Origin: Arcanobacterium_A hippocoleae
GTDB taxonomy: Bacteria; Actinomycetota; Actinomycetes; Actinomycetales; Actinomycetaceae
NCBI RefSeq assembly: GCF_031456295.1
Contig: NZ_JAVDUJ010000001.1
Coordinates: 1,364,001 to 1,428,000 of the forward strand
Direction: 5' to 3'
Length of the DNA stretch: 64,000 bases
The notes below the pieces were generated by a model that worked only from the letters and a program-made list of their open reading frames with translations, did not search any database and was not told the DNA's origin. This document shows, one piece after another, positions 53,901 through 62,638 of this stretch (the first letter of the stretch is position 1; the number at the start of each line of letters is the position of its first letter). A program made the position numbers and the translations under genes.

Positions 53901-54124
53901 TGCTAGATATATTGCGTTCCCTCGGTGCAGAAATTGATCGGCACGGAGAACTCGCAGGTATCGAATCTCCAGAAACTTACGATATTGTGCCTGAGCGTGA
54001 TGTGCGCCGTGATCAAGCTGAAGCTGAGCTTTCTACGCAGCGCTACGTATTTGAAATACCGGAAAATTCCACGTCAGCAGATCACGGGCAACAATACGCC
54101 GAAAAGATGCAGGAGGTGCGCTAA
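50984..54124 (+). CDS. mrpA: Mrp Na+/H+ antiporter subunit A fused with B
   Basis: A 1046-residue membrane protein. ATG at 50984 has GAAGGAG 6 bases upstream; the frame is open 78 bases further but without a site. The first part is a complex-I NuoL-like antiporter module (ELTTVFSFLLIGHYFD, HFWLPAAMAAPTPVSSYLHAAAMVKAGIYL, LLAHAMFKAALFLSVG). The part from about residue 840 carries the MrpB domain with FAGHDYPGGGFAAGMTAG. A hydrophilic loop joins them. The fusion is common in actinobacteria. It is the first gene of mrpABCDEFG, which expels Na+ using the proton gradient. Confidence 0.95.
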   Translation: MLLLLLVFALGAMIAPFLLQRGRLGFLILALIPASAFCYLLTLHDTALSGASKPTAAARYYTENLPWAPELGFEISFRIDSLSWVMGLIVTGVGALVLAYCSRYFSASARGLGRFAGIFTAFSGAMLGLVTTDNTLALYLFWELTTVFSFLLIGHYFDKSASRRAAMQAIMVTTAGGLCMLFGIIIFGQAPGGSYSISELVAHAQDGTLGLAAIPANSTPPAVITAALILILLGAFSKSALIPLHFWLPAAMAAPTPVSSYLHAAAMVKAGIYLVARLSPGFAPTNPVWSAMILLFGSCTLLLGGYRALKQYDLKLVLAFGTVSQLGLLMIMVGYGSNAMMLAGLAMLLAHAMFKAALFLSVGIIDWATGTRDLRQLTGLARKMPVLAISAMIAAASMAGLPPLAGFVAKEAALHALTSPGADLRATGTWIVIALGSALTVGYTLRFIWGAFANKAGVAEIEIKSRSWLMLLPVIILAAASLGFGLAYQAVEKVFTLHAQTLPGEAGHLAIWGGLTPALAITTAVIVLGVLIFIVRKTFVRIAEKRKFPITADGTYQKLISGLETLSGFATSFTQRGSLPAYLSTIFTFTLAVGTSALILGNLAVIKPVRGFDSLGQLAVAIVTALAALIGARARHRMKAVLLMGISGYGVALTYELYGAPDLALTQVLAETMTLVVFILVLRRLPAYFSNRPMRMTRWARIILAAVVGVAGAAIAWLAAGARVFAPISLAFPEEAYYYGYGSNIVNVTLVDIRAWDTFGEISVVVAAAIGVSSLLFIRDKKGRIDRFRNLADGSVKNANVWAKPGDQEIQRQSWNRRQAKEIAQTVRAPGRNMVWLAGTHTLAQQRRSVILEVGTRIIFHTLVMLSLYFLFAGHDYPGGGFAAGMTAGIALVLRYVAGGRYELGAAVPLHPGHLMGAGLVIAAVSAIVPMCFGGTIFQTAKFYLTLPALGELKIATAIFFDIGVYLVVVGLVLDILRSLGAEIDRHGELAGIESPETYDIVPERDVRRDQAEAELSTQRYVFEIPENSTSADHGQQYAEKMQEVR

Positions 54125-54127
54125 ATC

Positions 54128-54661
54128 ATGGAAAGTTCACTTGCGCTTTTGATTCTTGGAGCAATACTCCTCGCTGTCGGTGTGTACCTGATCTTGGAAC
54201 GCTCACTTTCCCGGATTGTACTTGGCTTAGCCAATATCACTAACGGAGTGAATATCTTATTCCTGGTTGCTGGCGGACGTTCAGGTGAGCCGCCCATTGT
54301 GGGGTCTGCTGCACCTGAAGCGATGGCTGATCCGCTTGTGCAGGCAATGATGCTCACTGCAATTGTGATTGGTTTAGCTACCACGGCTTTTCTGCTCGCA
54401 ATGGGATATCGTTCCTGGCAGTTGCATGGTAATGATGAAGTACAAGACGATCTCGAAGATAAACGGATTGCGCGACGGATCGAGCGGCAAAAGCTTGCTG
54501 CCCGTGCCGATCTTGCAAGTACCGTGGAAGAAGATGCGAGCCAGACGCATGACGATACCGAAGGTGTGCGTGAAGATTGTGAATTGATCGGCACGATCGA
54601 TCCGATTCTGGATCGCCCGCGAGAACAATATCCGGTGAAAGATTCGTGGGGTGTGAGCTGA
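54128..54661 (+). CDS. mrpC: Mrp antiporter subunit C with long acidic tail
   Basis: A 177-residue protein with three NuoK-like helices (residues 4-100; LGLANITNGVNILFLVAGG, QAMMLTAIVIGLATTAFLLA). Typical MrpC is about 115 residues; here about 70 extra cytoplasmic residues follow, rich in D, E and R (DDLEDKRIARRIERQ, TVEEDASQTHDDTE). AGGAGG lies about 10 bases upstream of the ATG. The stop shares its last base with the mrpD ATG. Confidence 0.93.
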   Translation: MESSLALLILGAILLAVGVYLILERSLSRIVLGLANITNGVNILFLVAGGRSGEPPIVGSAAPEAMADPLVQAMMLTAIVIGLATTAFLLAMGYRSWQLHGNDEVQDDLEDKRIARRIERQKLAARADLASTVEEDASQTHDDTEGVREDCELIGTIDPILDRPREQYPVKDSWGVS

Positions 54662-56370
54662 TGAACCAAATCAATATTTTGAGTATCTTTCCCGGATTGG
54701 GAAATCCGCTATTCGCAGCTGAATCGCAAATTCATGGGCATGCTACACTCGGCTGGAATATTTTACTCGCATTGCCAATCGTACTGCCTTTGCTGGGCGC
54801 GGGGCTTTCGTTAGCATTTGCTTCGGTACGCCGGCTGCAGGGAATAATCAGTGCAACCGTGTTGGCGATATCTCTTGGTGTGGCGGTTGCTTTACTGGTG
54901 ATGTCGCTGGATGGGCCTGTCGTGCTCGATATCGGTTCCTGGGCAGCGCCGGTTGGGATCGTGCTGGTAGCTGACCGTCTCTCGGCAATCATGCTGCTCA
55001 CTTCGCTTACCGTGACACTGCTGGTATTGCTGTATTCGCTGGTACAAGGCGCAGCTGACGGAGACGAAGCAGCACCAATCGCCGTCTACCATCCTGCGTT
55101 CTTGATTCTTTCGGCAGGTGTTTCTAACGCATTCCTCTCCGGCGATTTATTCAATATTTATGTTGGTTTTGAAATGCTGCTGATGGCATCATTCGTGCTG
55201 ATCACCCTGGGCGGTACGCGTGATCGCATCCGTTCGGGCACAGTTTACGTGGTAGTTTCGCTGCTTTCTTCATTCCTTTTCCTGATTGCGATTTCCTTGG
55301 TTTATGCAGCTACCGGCACGGTCAATCTGGCACAGCTGGCTTTCCGGCTTCCGGAAATCGATTCTGGTGTGCGGCTTGCAATCCAAGCGCTGCTGTTGGT
55401 TGGTTTTGGCGTGAAGGCAGCGATTTTTCCGCTTTCAGCCTGGCTTCCAGATTCATATCCAACAGCTCCTGCACCAGTCACGGCGGTCTTTGCAGGTTTG
55501 CTGACGAAAGTGGGGGTTTACGCGATCATCCGCACGCAAGTACTGCTTTTCCCTGGGGATCGGTTAGATCTTATCGTCGGTGTATTCGCGATTCTCACAA
55601 TGATCATGGGGATTCTTGGTGCCGTCGCGCAACACGATATCAAACGTCTTCTTTCTTTCACTCTTGTATCCCATATCGGCTACATGATCTGGGGGATTTC
55701 ACTCTCGCAAGTGAATGGTCTAGGTGCCACGATCTATTACGCGATTCACCACATTTCGGTGCAGACAGCACTCTTCCTGGTAGTCGGTTTGATTGAACGG
55801 CACGGCGGGACTACGTCTTTAACAAAACTTGGTGCACTTGTGCGGACGGCTCCGCTAATTGCTGTGCTTTATCTCGTTCCGGCATTAAATCTTGCCGGGA
55901 TTCCACCATTCTCAGGATTCTTTGGGAAGGTTGGGTTGATTCAATCCTCAGCAGATCGTGGACTCTGGATCGATTGGGTGCTGATTGGTGCGGGAATCGT
56001 TACCTCACTGCTGACCCTTTATGCGGTAATGCGTGCCTGGAATATGGCATTTTGGCAGACTCCGCCCGAAGAATTACCGGCAAAACAAAATCCGCGTGGG
56101 ATGACGGCAGCCGCTGGAACGCTCGTGGGAGTAACGATACTGCTTTCAATTTTTGCCGGCCCACTAAATCTCTATACGCGTAATGCAGCATTAGAACTGG
56201 AAGCTCGTGCACCTTATGTGGTTTCGGTACTTCCAGACGATGGGCGCGGCAGTGGAATCTCGCGTGATGTAACAAAACGGGAGAGTGAAAAAGATGCGCA
56301 AAATAATGCGCCAGGGGCAAAGCAGAATCTGCCTGCAGCAAAGCCGGATGATGGAGGCAGGGCAAAATGA
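54661..56370 (+). CDS. mrpD: Mrp antiporter subunit D
   Basis: A 569-residue NuoM/N-like membrane subunit with 14 or so helices. Family segments include ILSAGVSNAFLSGDLFNIYVGFEMLLMASF, FPLSAWLPDSYPTAPAPVTAVFAGLLTKVGVYA and HDIKRLLSFTLVSHIGYM. The chosen ATG overlaps the mrpC stop; a GTG 15 bases up is less likely. The last 60 residues are polar and not part of the core. The start of mrpE overlaps by 4 bases. Confidence 0.94.
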   Translation: MNQINILSIFPGLGNPLFAAESQIHGHATLGWNILLALPIVLPLLGAGLSLAFASVRRLQGIISATVLAISLGVAVALLVMSLDGPVVLDIGSWAAPVGIVLVADRLSAIMLLTSLTVTLLVLLYSLVQGAADGDEAAPIAVYHPAFLILSAGVSNAFLSGDLFNIYVGFEMLLMASFVLITLGGTRDRIRSGTVYVVVSLLSSFLFLIAISLVYAATGTVNLAQLAFRLPEIDSGVRLAIQALLLVGFGVKAAIFPLSAWLPDSYPTAPAPVTAVFAGLLTKVGVYAIIRTQVLLFPGDRLDLIVGVFAILTMIMGILGAVAQHDIKRLLSFTLVSHIGYMIWGISLSQVNGLGATIYYAIHHISVQTALFLVVGLIERHGGTTSLTKLGALVRTAPLIAVLYLVPALNLAGIPPFSGFFGKVGLIQSSADRGLWIDWVLIGAGIVTSLLTLYAVMRAWNMAFWQTPPEELPAKQNPRGMTAAAGTLVGVTILLSIFAGPLNLYTRNAALELEARAPYVVSVLPDDGRGSGISRDVTKRESEKDAQNNAPGAKQNLPAAKPDDGGRAK

Positions 56371-57260
56371 TCCAGCAAATCGACATCAGGAATCAAGCGG
56401 CGGGCATCGCCACAGCTGCAAGCAGTGAGCAAAAAACTGAAACTGCGAAACGCGCGCGAAAACAAGCTCAGAAACAAGCAAGACGGCAGGCAGCGAAAAA
56501 TTCGCAAGCAGCCCGGCAAATAGCATTGGTAACTCGGCGTCCAGGCCGTTTCCCACATGCTTCAATGGGGACGATCATCTGGCTGACCATCGTCTGGGTG
56601 ATGCTCTGGGGTAAATTAAATACCACCAATTTTGTGGCAGGATTTATTCTCGCATTATTTATTACCACGATCGCCCCATTCCCATTCACGCGTTTTGATG
56701 GGCGCTTCCGGCCGTGGGGTGTGCTCCGGCTGAGCACGATTTTTTTCGCGGATATCATACGTGCATCTTTTGCGCAGGCGCGCTTTATTCTCAGCGGAAA
56801 AGAGCCGCGGGGAGCGATTATCCGCGTGCAGCTGCGTTCACATTCGGACGTATATCTTGCAATGGTTTCTGGAATGACCGGGCTGGTTCCAGGCTCAGTA
56901 GTGGTTGATGCACATCGCGCTACCGGGATGCTTTATGTGCATGTGTTTGATATGGGGCTTGCTGGTGGGCCAGATGGTGTGCATCGTAGTGTGCTGGAGC
57001 AGGAGGAGCGAGTGTTGCGTGCATTCGCTTCACACGACGAGCTAGTGGATGCCGGATATGTGCCCGGATCGCATCCGAGCCTGGGGCGTCTGCCAACCCC
57101 TTATGCGCCTGCTACCGGGCCTGAGCTGATGCGATATGGAGTGCTGGAAGTGCCTGAAGTGGCGGCAGAAAAGACGAAGATTTTGGAGCAGATCGCCGGG
57201 AATCGGCTGCAAGGGCAGAAAACTGAAGTGCGTAACGAACACACGGACGAGGTGAAATAG
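56367..57260 (+). CDS. mrpE: Mrp antiporter subunit E with extended termini
   Basis: A 297-residue protein; family members are usually about 160-180. The core is about 65-235 (WLTIVWVMLWGKLNTTNFVAGFILALFIT, VYLAMVSGMTGLVPGSVVVD, LYVHVFD). In front lies a basic, Q/A/R/K-rich coiled segment (KRARKQAQKQARRQAAKNSQ), and at the end a further 60 polar residues. It is translationally coupled to mrpD. The extensions are not seen in classical MrpE and may contact other subunits' tails. Confidence 0.9.
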   Translation: MIQQIDIRNQAAGIATAASSEQKTETAKRARKQAQKQARRQAAKNSQAARQIALVTRRPGRFPHASMGTIIWLTIVWVMLWGKLNTTNFVAGFILALFITTIAPFPFTRFDGRFRPWGVLRLSTIFFADIIRASFAQARFILSGKEPRGAIIRVQLRSHSDVYLAMVSGMTGLVPGSVVVDAHRATGMLYVHVFDMGLAGGPDGVHRSVLEQEERVLRAFASHDELVDAGYVPGSHPSLGRLPTPYAPATGPELMRYGVLEVPEVAAEKTKILEQIAGNRLQGQKTEVRNEHTDEVK

Positions 57261-57262
57261 GC

Positions 57263-57691
57263 ATGAGCTATGTGATTTCCAGTTGTGCAGTGCTGCTATT
57301 TATTTCCGCACTGCTGATCGTATATCGCACGGCGAAAGGGCCGACGGCTCTGGATCGGATGGTGTCTGTCGATATGCTCACTTCGATTGTGATCGGCGGA
57401 TTTGCGCTACTTGCGGCGGCTACACGGCGTGCAGATTTGCTTCCGGTGTTCGTGGCTGTGAGCATTATTGGCTTTATTGGGTCTACTACGTTAGCGCGAT
57501 TTTCAGCTCCTTTGAGTGGTGCTACGCGAAAAGCGTTGGCGCAGGCGGCAGCTGAGCGGAAAACTGCCAAGGTGCAGGATTCCCAGGTGTTAGAAACAGC
57601 GGCAAAAGAAATGATGTCGCGGCCAGAAAATGATCTGCACATGAGGCAGAAATATGTTGACGGATTTGCAGATCGGGGTGAACGTAAGTGA
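57263..57691 (+). CDS. mrpF: Mrp antiporter subunit F
   Basis: A 142-residue membrane protein with three helices in the first 85 residues (YRTAKGPTALDRMVSVDMLTSIVIGG is the family signature), and a C-terminal cytoplasmic tail about 50 residues longer than usual. The start lies 3 bases after the mrpE stop, and the stop overlaps the mrpG start. Confidence 0.9.
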   Translation: MSYVISSCAVLLFISALLIVYRTAKGPTALDRMVSVDMLTSIVIGGFALLAAATRRADLLPVFVAVSIIGFIGSTTLARFSAPLSGATRKALAQAAAERKTAKVQDSQVLETAAKEMMSRPENDLHMRQKYVDGFADRGERK

Positions 57692-58197
57692 ACTTTCTGA
57701 TTGATTGGCTATTTTTGGCAGATATTTTTGGTATGGGATTTTTACTGCTCGGAACGCTTTTTACACTGATTTCAGCAATCGCCATGATGCGTTATCCTGA
57801 TTTACTTTCACGGCAACACGTTGCGACAAAACCGCAGGTTTTTTCGTTGATCATGTTCTTATTGGGAGTGATTTTGCTTGTGCGCACCACGGCAGTTACC
57901 TGGACGCTGCTGATCGTGATCGCGTTTCAATTAGTTTCTGCGCCAATTTCGGCACATATGCTTTCGCGTGCTGGATACCGTACCGGGCGAGTTCTGCAAA
58001 GTGAACTGCTTTTTGATGAATTGGCAACGGATTTACGCACGGGTACAGATGAATATCGGATACAAAAAGCCGCGGTGGAGGATTTGACGGCAAATTTTTC
58101 TGCACTCAGCGATGCTGGAAAAAATTCTCCCCGTGCGGTCTCTGCCGCGTTATATCCAGAACAAAGTTCTGTGCGTACAGAAAAATCTGAATATTAA
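57688..58197 (+). CDS. mrpG: Mrp antiporter subunit G
   Basis: A 169-residue protein with three helices; the signature GTLFTLISAIAMMRYPDLLSRQHVATKPQV is clear. The start is GTG at 57688, overlapping mrpF by 4 bases. The tail after residue 100 is longer than in reference MrpG, as in other subunits of this operon. It completes the seven-subunit set. Confidence 0.92.
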   Translation: MNFLIDWLFLADIFGMGFLLLGTLFTLISAIAMMRYPDLLSRQHVATKPQVFSLIMFLLGVILLVRTTAVTWTLLIVIAFQLVSAPISAHMLSRAGYRTGRVLQSELLFDELATDLRTGTDEYRIQKAAVEDLTANFSALSDAGKNSPRAVSAALYPEQSSVRTEKSEY

Positions 58198-58258
58198 TAA
58201 ATCGTTCCAGAAAATCTTGGATAATAAATAGCGAAGCCGGAAAAAATTTGGAGGAATA

Positions 58259-58516
58259 ATGAATCCGCTTTGGAAACTCGTAAGTCTCGGTGTAAGCGCG
58301 GGGGCTGGTTTTATAGTACAAAAAGGTGTTGAAGTTTTTTGGGAAAAAGTGCTGAAAAATCAGAAGCCGAAAGGTGATGATACGGATGCTGATTTGCCGG
58401 CGATCCAGATTGCTGCTTTTGCTGCTGTCACTGCGGGCGTCAACGCGATCGTCACTGCACTGATTGATCGCAAAATGAAAGAAAAGTATCGTAACGGCGT
58501 TGAATCAGACGCATAA
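58259..58516 (+). CDS. DUF4235 small membrane protein
   Basis: An 85-residue protein with two hydrophobic stretches (WKLVSLGVSAGAGFIVQKGVEVFW, IQIAAFAAVTAGVNAIVTALID), matching actinobacterial DUF4235. GGAGG lies 5 bases before the ATG. It sits 61 bases after mrpG and may be cotranscribed; function unknown. A terminator follows. Confidence 0.85.
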   Translation: MNPLWKLVSLGVSAGAGFIVQKGVEVFWEKVLKNQKPKGDDTDADLPAIQIAAFAAVTAGVNAIVTALIDRKMKEKYRNGVESDA

Positions 58517-58527
58517 AATTATCAAAT

Positions 58528-58578
58528 AGCCCACTATCCAGATTGAAAATAGCGATTTAGATAGTGGGCTTTGGTTAT
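58528..58578 (+). terminator. Terminator after DUF4235
   Basis: AGCCCACTATC and GATAGTGGGCT pair (58528-58538, 58560-58570) with TTGGTTAT after. The TATACT at 58576-58581 just behind it is probably the -10 box for the riboswitch transcript, so the two units abut. Confidence 0.75.
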
Positions 58579-58588
58579 ACTGAGAAAG

Positions 58589-58675
58589 ACCACAGGGGAG
58601 CGCCGAAAGGCGCTGAGAGTGCGAAAGCAGACCCTCGAACCTGCTCCGGTTAGTACCGGCGAAGGAAGTTGAGAT
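58589..58675 (+). ncRNA. TPP (THI-element) riboswitch
   Basis: All core parts are visible: ACAGGGGAGC, the P3 hairpin CGCC-GAAA-GGCG, CTGAGAG, ACCCTCGAACCTG, the P4/P5 stem CCGGTTAGTACCGG and the final GAAGGAAGTTGAGA. It binds thiamine pyrophosphate and lowers expression of downstream genes. It controls the thiBPQ importer 209 bases on. Confidence 0.96.
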
Positions 58676-58688
58676 CTCTCCACTTTGC

Positions 58689-58841
58689 TTGCTTTCACAG
58701 GCAAAAGTGCAGCAGTATCCAGATGCTGCTGATTTGGCGGCTAAGGATGATTTCTGACAAAGGCTGGCAGTTACTCTGGCAGCTGGTGCTGGCATTGCGA
58801 TGAATGTAATGCTTTTGGAATATTCCTCGCTGAAGCTGTGA
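58689..58841 (+). pseudogene. Possible gene remnant between TPP riboswitch and thiB
   Basis: One frame reads QAKVQQYPDAADLAAKDDF, a TGA at 58755, then QRLAVTLAAGAGIAMN and on to a stop at 58839. The continued protein-like composition across the TGA suggests a decayed thiamine-regulated gene. I cannot name a family and it may be chance. No other feature is visible in this stretch. Confidence 0.25.
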
Positions 58842-58883
58842 AATCATGTGAAGTCCCCTCCAAACAATTTGTGAGGAGGAAAA

Positions 58884-59936
58884 ATGAAACTAATCCACAA
58901 AGTTTCGGCTGTACTTGCTACTGTTGCAGTGTTTGCAGTAGCAGGCTGCTCATTAGCAGATCAGAAAACGAAAGACGCTAATGCTGGCGCTGATAAAGAC
59001 GGAGCCCAAAAAACCGTCACTATTTTGACCCACGATTCTTTCGCCTTAGATAAAGCTGATATTGCAGCTTTTGAAAAAACGAGCGGATATCAGCTGAAAA
59101 CTATTTCCGCTGGTGACGGCACCGTCATTAATCAACTTCGATTGAAAAAGGACGCTCCCGTCGTAGATGGTTTCTACGGTATCGACAATTTCACCGTCTC
59201 AGAAGTAATCAAAGAAGATCTTGCTGCAAAGCTAGAAACACCTGTTGAACCGGCTTCGCTAATGGTTGACGGCAAACTTGTGGCGATTGATCAAGGTGAC
59301 GTTTGCCTAAACGTTGATAAAACTTGGTTTGCACAGAAGGGGATTGCGGCTCCAACAAGCTTCGATGACCTGTTGAAACCAGAATATAAAGACCTGACCG
59401 TACTCACGGATCCGGTCGCATCAACTCCCGGGCTTGCCTTCTTCGTCGGCACAATCGCAAAATATGGTGACGAAGGCTGGAAGGAATATTGGCAGAAGCT
59501 GCTTGCTAACGGCACGAAAATTGCTTCTAGCTGGTCGGATGCATACTATACTGACTTCTCCGGTGCGGAAGGGAAAGGTTTGTACCCGATTGTGCTCTCA
59601 TATGCTTCCTCGCCTGCAGAGTCGAAGGGGGCGACGGCTGCTTTAGAAGGTACTTGTGTGGAGCAGCTCGAATACGCTGGTGTGGTAAAAAATGCGAAAA
59701 ATCCGGCGGGGGCGCGAGCCTTTATTGAATTTTTGCTCTCTGATCAAGTACAGGCTTCGCTTCCGCAGCAGATGTACGTGTATCCAGTGAAAAACGGGGT
59801 GGAATTACCGGAAGATTGGGCAAAATATGCCAAGCGTGCGGCTGATCCAATCAAGGTAGATTCACAAAAAGTTGCAAAACAGCGGAAGGCATGGCTGAAC
59901 GATTTTACTGCCTTATATCAGAGTGTCGGAAAGTAG
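58884..59936 (+). CDS. thiB: Thiamine ABC transporter substrate-binding lipoprotein
   Basis: A 350-residue binding protein with a lipobox ending at Cys22 (FAVAGC). The mature part has VTILTHDSFAL, DVCLNVDKTWF, LTDPVASTPGLAFFVGTIAKYG and ASSWSDAYYTDFSG, which fit thiamine and thiamine-phosphate binders of the TbpA/ThiB group. GAGGAGG precedes the ATG. The TPP riboswitch upstream and thiPQ downstream make the assignment firm. Confidence 0.94.
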   Translation: MKLIHKVSAVLATVAVFAVAGCSLADQKTKDANAGADKDGAQKTVTILTHDSFALDKADIAAFEKTSGYQLKTISAGDGTVINQLRLKKDAPVVDGFYGIDNFTVSEVIKEDLAAKLETPVEPASLMVDGKLVAIDQGDVCLNVDKTWFAQKGIAAPTSFDDLLKPEYKDLTVLTDPVASTPGLAFFVGTIAKYGDEGWKEYWQKLLANGTKIASSWSDAYYTDFSGAEGKGLYPIVLSYASSPAESKGATAALEGTCVEQLEYAGVVKNAKNPAGARAFIEFLLSDQVQASLPQQMYVYPVKNGVELPEDWAKYAKRAADPIKVDSQKVAKQRKAWLNDFTALYQSVGK

Positions 59937-60078
59937 CAAGTAAACAAGTACGCTTTAAGTAACTTATATTACCCTCCGTCAAAACAGAAAAATCGCGGTG
60001 CATTATGGAAAATGTGGCAGCAGATGTAGCGGCTGGGATGCCGGAGGGCAGTATAAGCGGGAGAAAGACGAAGTAAAG

Positions 60079-61761
60079 ATGAAGCAAATGCGGTGGATTG
60101 GCTGGGGGATTGCAGTGGGGATCCCGCTTGCTTTCCTCGTATTTTTCTTCGCCTTCCCAGTAGGGGCAATGCTTGCGCGCGGACTATATGGGGCAACCGA
60201 AGCTGTCGGAAACGGCACTGATGCTGGCAGTGCCAGGATCGTAGAAAACAGTTTATTTACGGGTCTGTGCACATTACTCACCGACGGGTATACCTGGCAA
60301 ATTATTTGGCAGACTGTTTGGATGGCGCTCGCCGGTACGCTGCTCTCGGTGTTTTTTGGAATTCCGGGCGCTTATGCGCTGTATCGGCTTGATTTCCCTG
60401 GAAAAAAGCTGATCCGCGGCATTATTGCGATGCCTTTTGTTTTACCGACGGTAGTGGTTGGGATCGCCTTTAGTGCTGTTTTTCGCGGTCCACTTGCTTT
60501 TTTGAGACTGGAAAATTCTGTCTGGGCTGTTGTGCTGGCAATGCTTTTCTTTAATTTTTCGGTAATTGTCCGGATGGTCGGGAATATGTGGCAGGGGCTT
60601 GACGAGCGAATGAGCCAGGCTGCGCGAACGCTTGGTGCTTCGCCGCTGCGTGCCTTTATCACGGTCACACTTCCGCAACTTGCACCGGCAGTTGCTGCCG
60701 GTGCCGGAGTTGTATTTCTTTACTGTTCGACAGCATACGGGATCGTGACTACGCTCGGGAATCCTGGGTATGGCACGCTCGAAACTGAGATTTACCGTCA
60801 GACCGCAATTTTCTTTAACCTGGATCAAGCAGCGATGCTTTCAGTATTGCAGTTTCTGATAGTTGCAATTTCGCTACTGGTTTCCAGCCGTCTAACAGTG
60901 CATACCGAGACAGCACTGAAAATCAAGGCGCGCTCATATCACCGGGTGTATCGGGCAGATTGGTGGGCTTTCGGGCTCACACTGAGTATGGTGGCTTTTA
61001 TTTTATTGCCGTTGGTTACGCTCCTGATTCGTTCACTCCAGGCAGACGGAAAGTGGAGCATACGTAACTACCTGCTGTTAAGTGAACCGGGGGCGGGTTT
61101 TGCTGGCGGTACCAGTGTGTGGGAAGCAGTTGAACATTCAGTAAAAATTGCTGGTGACGCTACGCTGATCACATTTTTTATCGGTGTGCCTTTGGCGTTA
61201 GTGCTTTCGCGTCGGGTGCGCGGTGCTTGGGCACAAGCGCAACAGCTACTTGATGCATTTGTGCTGCTTCCCTTGGGTGTCTCTACCGTGACGGTTGGAT
61301 TCGGGTTTCTGATTGCTTTTAGCGGCAGTGCGATCGGTGATTCTCCACTGCTTGTGCCGCTTGCGCAAGCAGTTGTGGCACTTCCGCTTTTTATCCGGCT
61401 GCTGGTGCCGAGTTTGCGGGCGATTGATCCGCGAATGCGTGAGGCTGCCCGGACTCTCGGCGCAACTCCGTGGCAGGTATTGCGGACGATTGATTTGCCC
61501 TATTTGCTGCGTGGGCTTGGTTTAGCGCTTGGTTTTGCTTTCGCGATTTCGCTCGGCGAGTTTGGCGCAACATCGTTTTTGGCAAACCCGGATTATCTTA
61601 CGCTGCCCGTCGTGATCGTAAAGCTCCTTTCGCGGCCAGGTGCGGATAATTATGGTATGGCATTAGCGGGTGCAATGATTCTTGCTTTCGGAACGGGGCT
61701 GATTATGGTGGTTGCGGAGCTGGTTGGTGCGCAAGGAAGTGAGGAATCTCGTGCGAGATAG
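60079..61761 (+). CDS. thiP: Thiamine ABC transporter permease
   Basis: A 560-residue fused permease with two six-helix halves. Each half has an EAA loop: AARTLGASPLRAFITVTLPQL and AARTLGATPWQVLRTIDLPYL. ATG at 60079 (MKQMRWIGWG) is preferred over the GTG at 59998, whose added 27 residues are not membrane-like. The 142 bases after thiB hold no clear terminator. The stop overlaps the thiQ start by 11 bases. Confidence 0.93.
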   Translation: MKQMRWIGWGIAVGIPLAFLVFFFAFPVGAMLARGLYGATEAVGNGTDAGSARIVENSLFTGLCTLLTDGYTWQIIWQTVWMALAGTLLSVFFGIPGAYALYRLDFPGKKLIRGIIAMPFVLPTVVVGIAFSAVFRGPLAFLRLENSVWAVVLAMLFFNFSVIVRMVGNMWQGLDERMSQAARTLGASPLRAFITVTLPQLAPAVAAGAGVVFLYCSTAYGIVTTLGNPGYGTLETEIYRQTAIFFNLDQAAMLSVLQFLIVAISLLVSSRLTVHTETALKIKARSYHRVYRADWWAFGLTLSMVAFILLPLVTLLIRSLQADGKWSIRNYLLLSEPGAGFAGGTSVWEAVEHSVKIAGDATLITFFIGVPLALVLSRRVRGAWAQAQQLLDAFVLLPLGVSTVTVGFGFLIAFSGSAIGDSPLLVPLAQAVVALPLFIRLLVPSLRAIDPRMREAARTLGATPWQVLRTIDLPYLLRGLGLALGFAFAISLGEFGATSFLANPDYLTLPVVIVKLLSRPGADNYGMALAGAMILAFGTGLIMVVAELVGAQGSEESRAR

Positions 61762-62446
61762 CGGAAAAATAGCTGAAGTAGCAGGTGAGCATGGAGCAGA
61801 GCTGGTATTTGATCATGTCTGCGTGACTTATCCGAACGGATTTACTGCGGTAAAAGATGTGAATTTGCAGGTTTTCGGCGGTGAGATCGTGGCACTGCTC
61901 GGAGCTTCCGGCTCGGGAAAGTCTACATTGCTGCGTGCCGTCGCCGGGCTTGAACGTGTGAGCGCTGGGAGGATTCTTATCGACGGGTGCGATATGGCGC
62001 GTATCCCAACGCATTTGCGGAATGTGGGGATGGTGTTTCAAGATGGGCAGCTTTTTCCGCATCGAAATGTTTTCCAGAATGTGGCTTACGGACTTGAAAT
62101 GGCTGGTTTGAAACGCGCCGAAATCAAGAGGCAAGTGACGGGACTGCTGCAGCTTGTGGGAATGGGTGAATCTGCTGCCCGCAGTGTGACGACGCTTTCC
62201 GGCGGGCAGGCGCAGCGAATTGCTTTAGCCCGCACACTTGCAGCTAAGCCGAAGATTATTCTTTTCGACGAGCCGCTTTCTGCACTCGATAAAGATTTGC
62301 GTGCCGGGCTGGGGAAGCAACTGCGGAAGATTTTGAAAGATGCCGGTACTACCGCACTTTTTGTTACTCATGATCGTGAAGAAGCTAAGTTGGTAGCTGA
62401 TCGGATTGTGATGATGCAAGAGATGCAAAAGCGTGTGTCGCCGTAA
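61751..62446 (+). CDS. thiQ: Thiamine ABC transporter ATP-binding protein
   Basis: A 231-residue ATPase. Walker A is GASGSGKST, the Q-loop MVFQDGQLFPHRNV, the signature LSGGQAQR and Walker B IILFDEPLSALD. GTG at 61751 has GAGG 6 bases upstream and overlaps the end of thiP. It powers import of thiamine and completes thiBPQ. Confidence 0.93.
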   Translation: MRDSGKIAEVAGEHGAELVFDHVCVTYPNGFTAVKDVNLQVFGGEIVALLGASGSGKSTLLRAVAGLERVSAGRILIDGCDMARIPTHLRNVGMVFQDGQLFPHRNVFQNVAYGLEMAGLKRAEIKRQVTGLLQLVGMGESAARSVTTLSGGQAQRIALARTLAAKPKIILFDEPLSALDKDLRAGLGKQLRKILKDAGTTALFVTHDREEAKLVADRIVMMQEMQKRVSP

Positions 62447-62638
62447 ATCGTAAATAAAGTGCATATTGCTGCAAATAAAGCGTGTGCTGCCGCAAAGAAT
62501 GCTGCACGCACTTACAGTTGATTCGGCTGATTGAAAGTAGGCAGCGCATCCTGCTGAAAGCAGTTCGTATATCCGCGATCGGATGAATCCATTCGTCGGC
62601 ATCTGGTGCGAATCTGAAAGTGCAGGGACTGTCAGATG

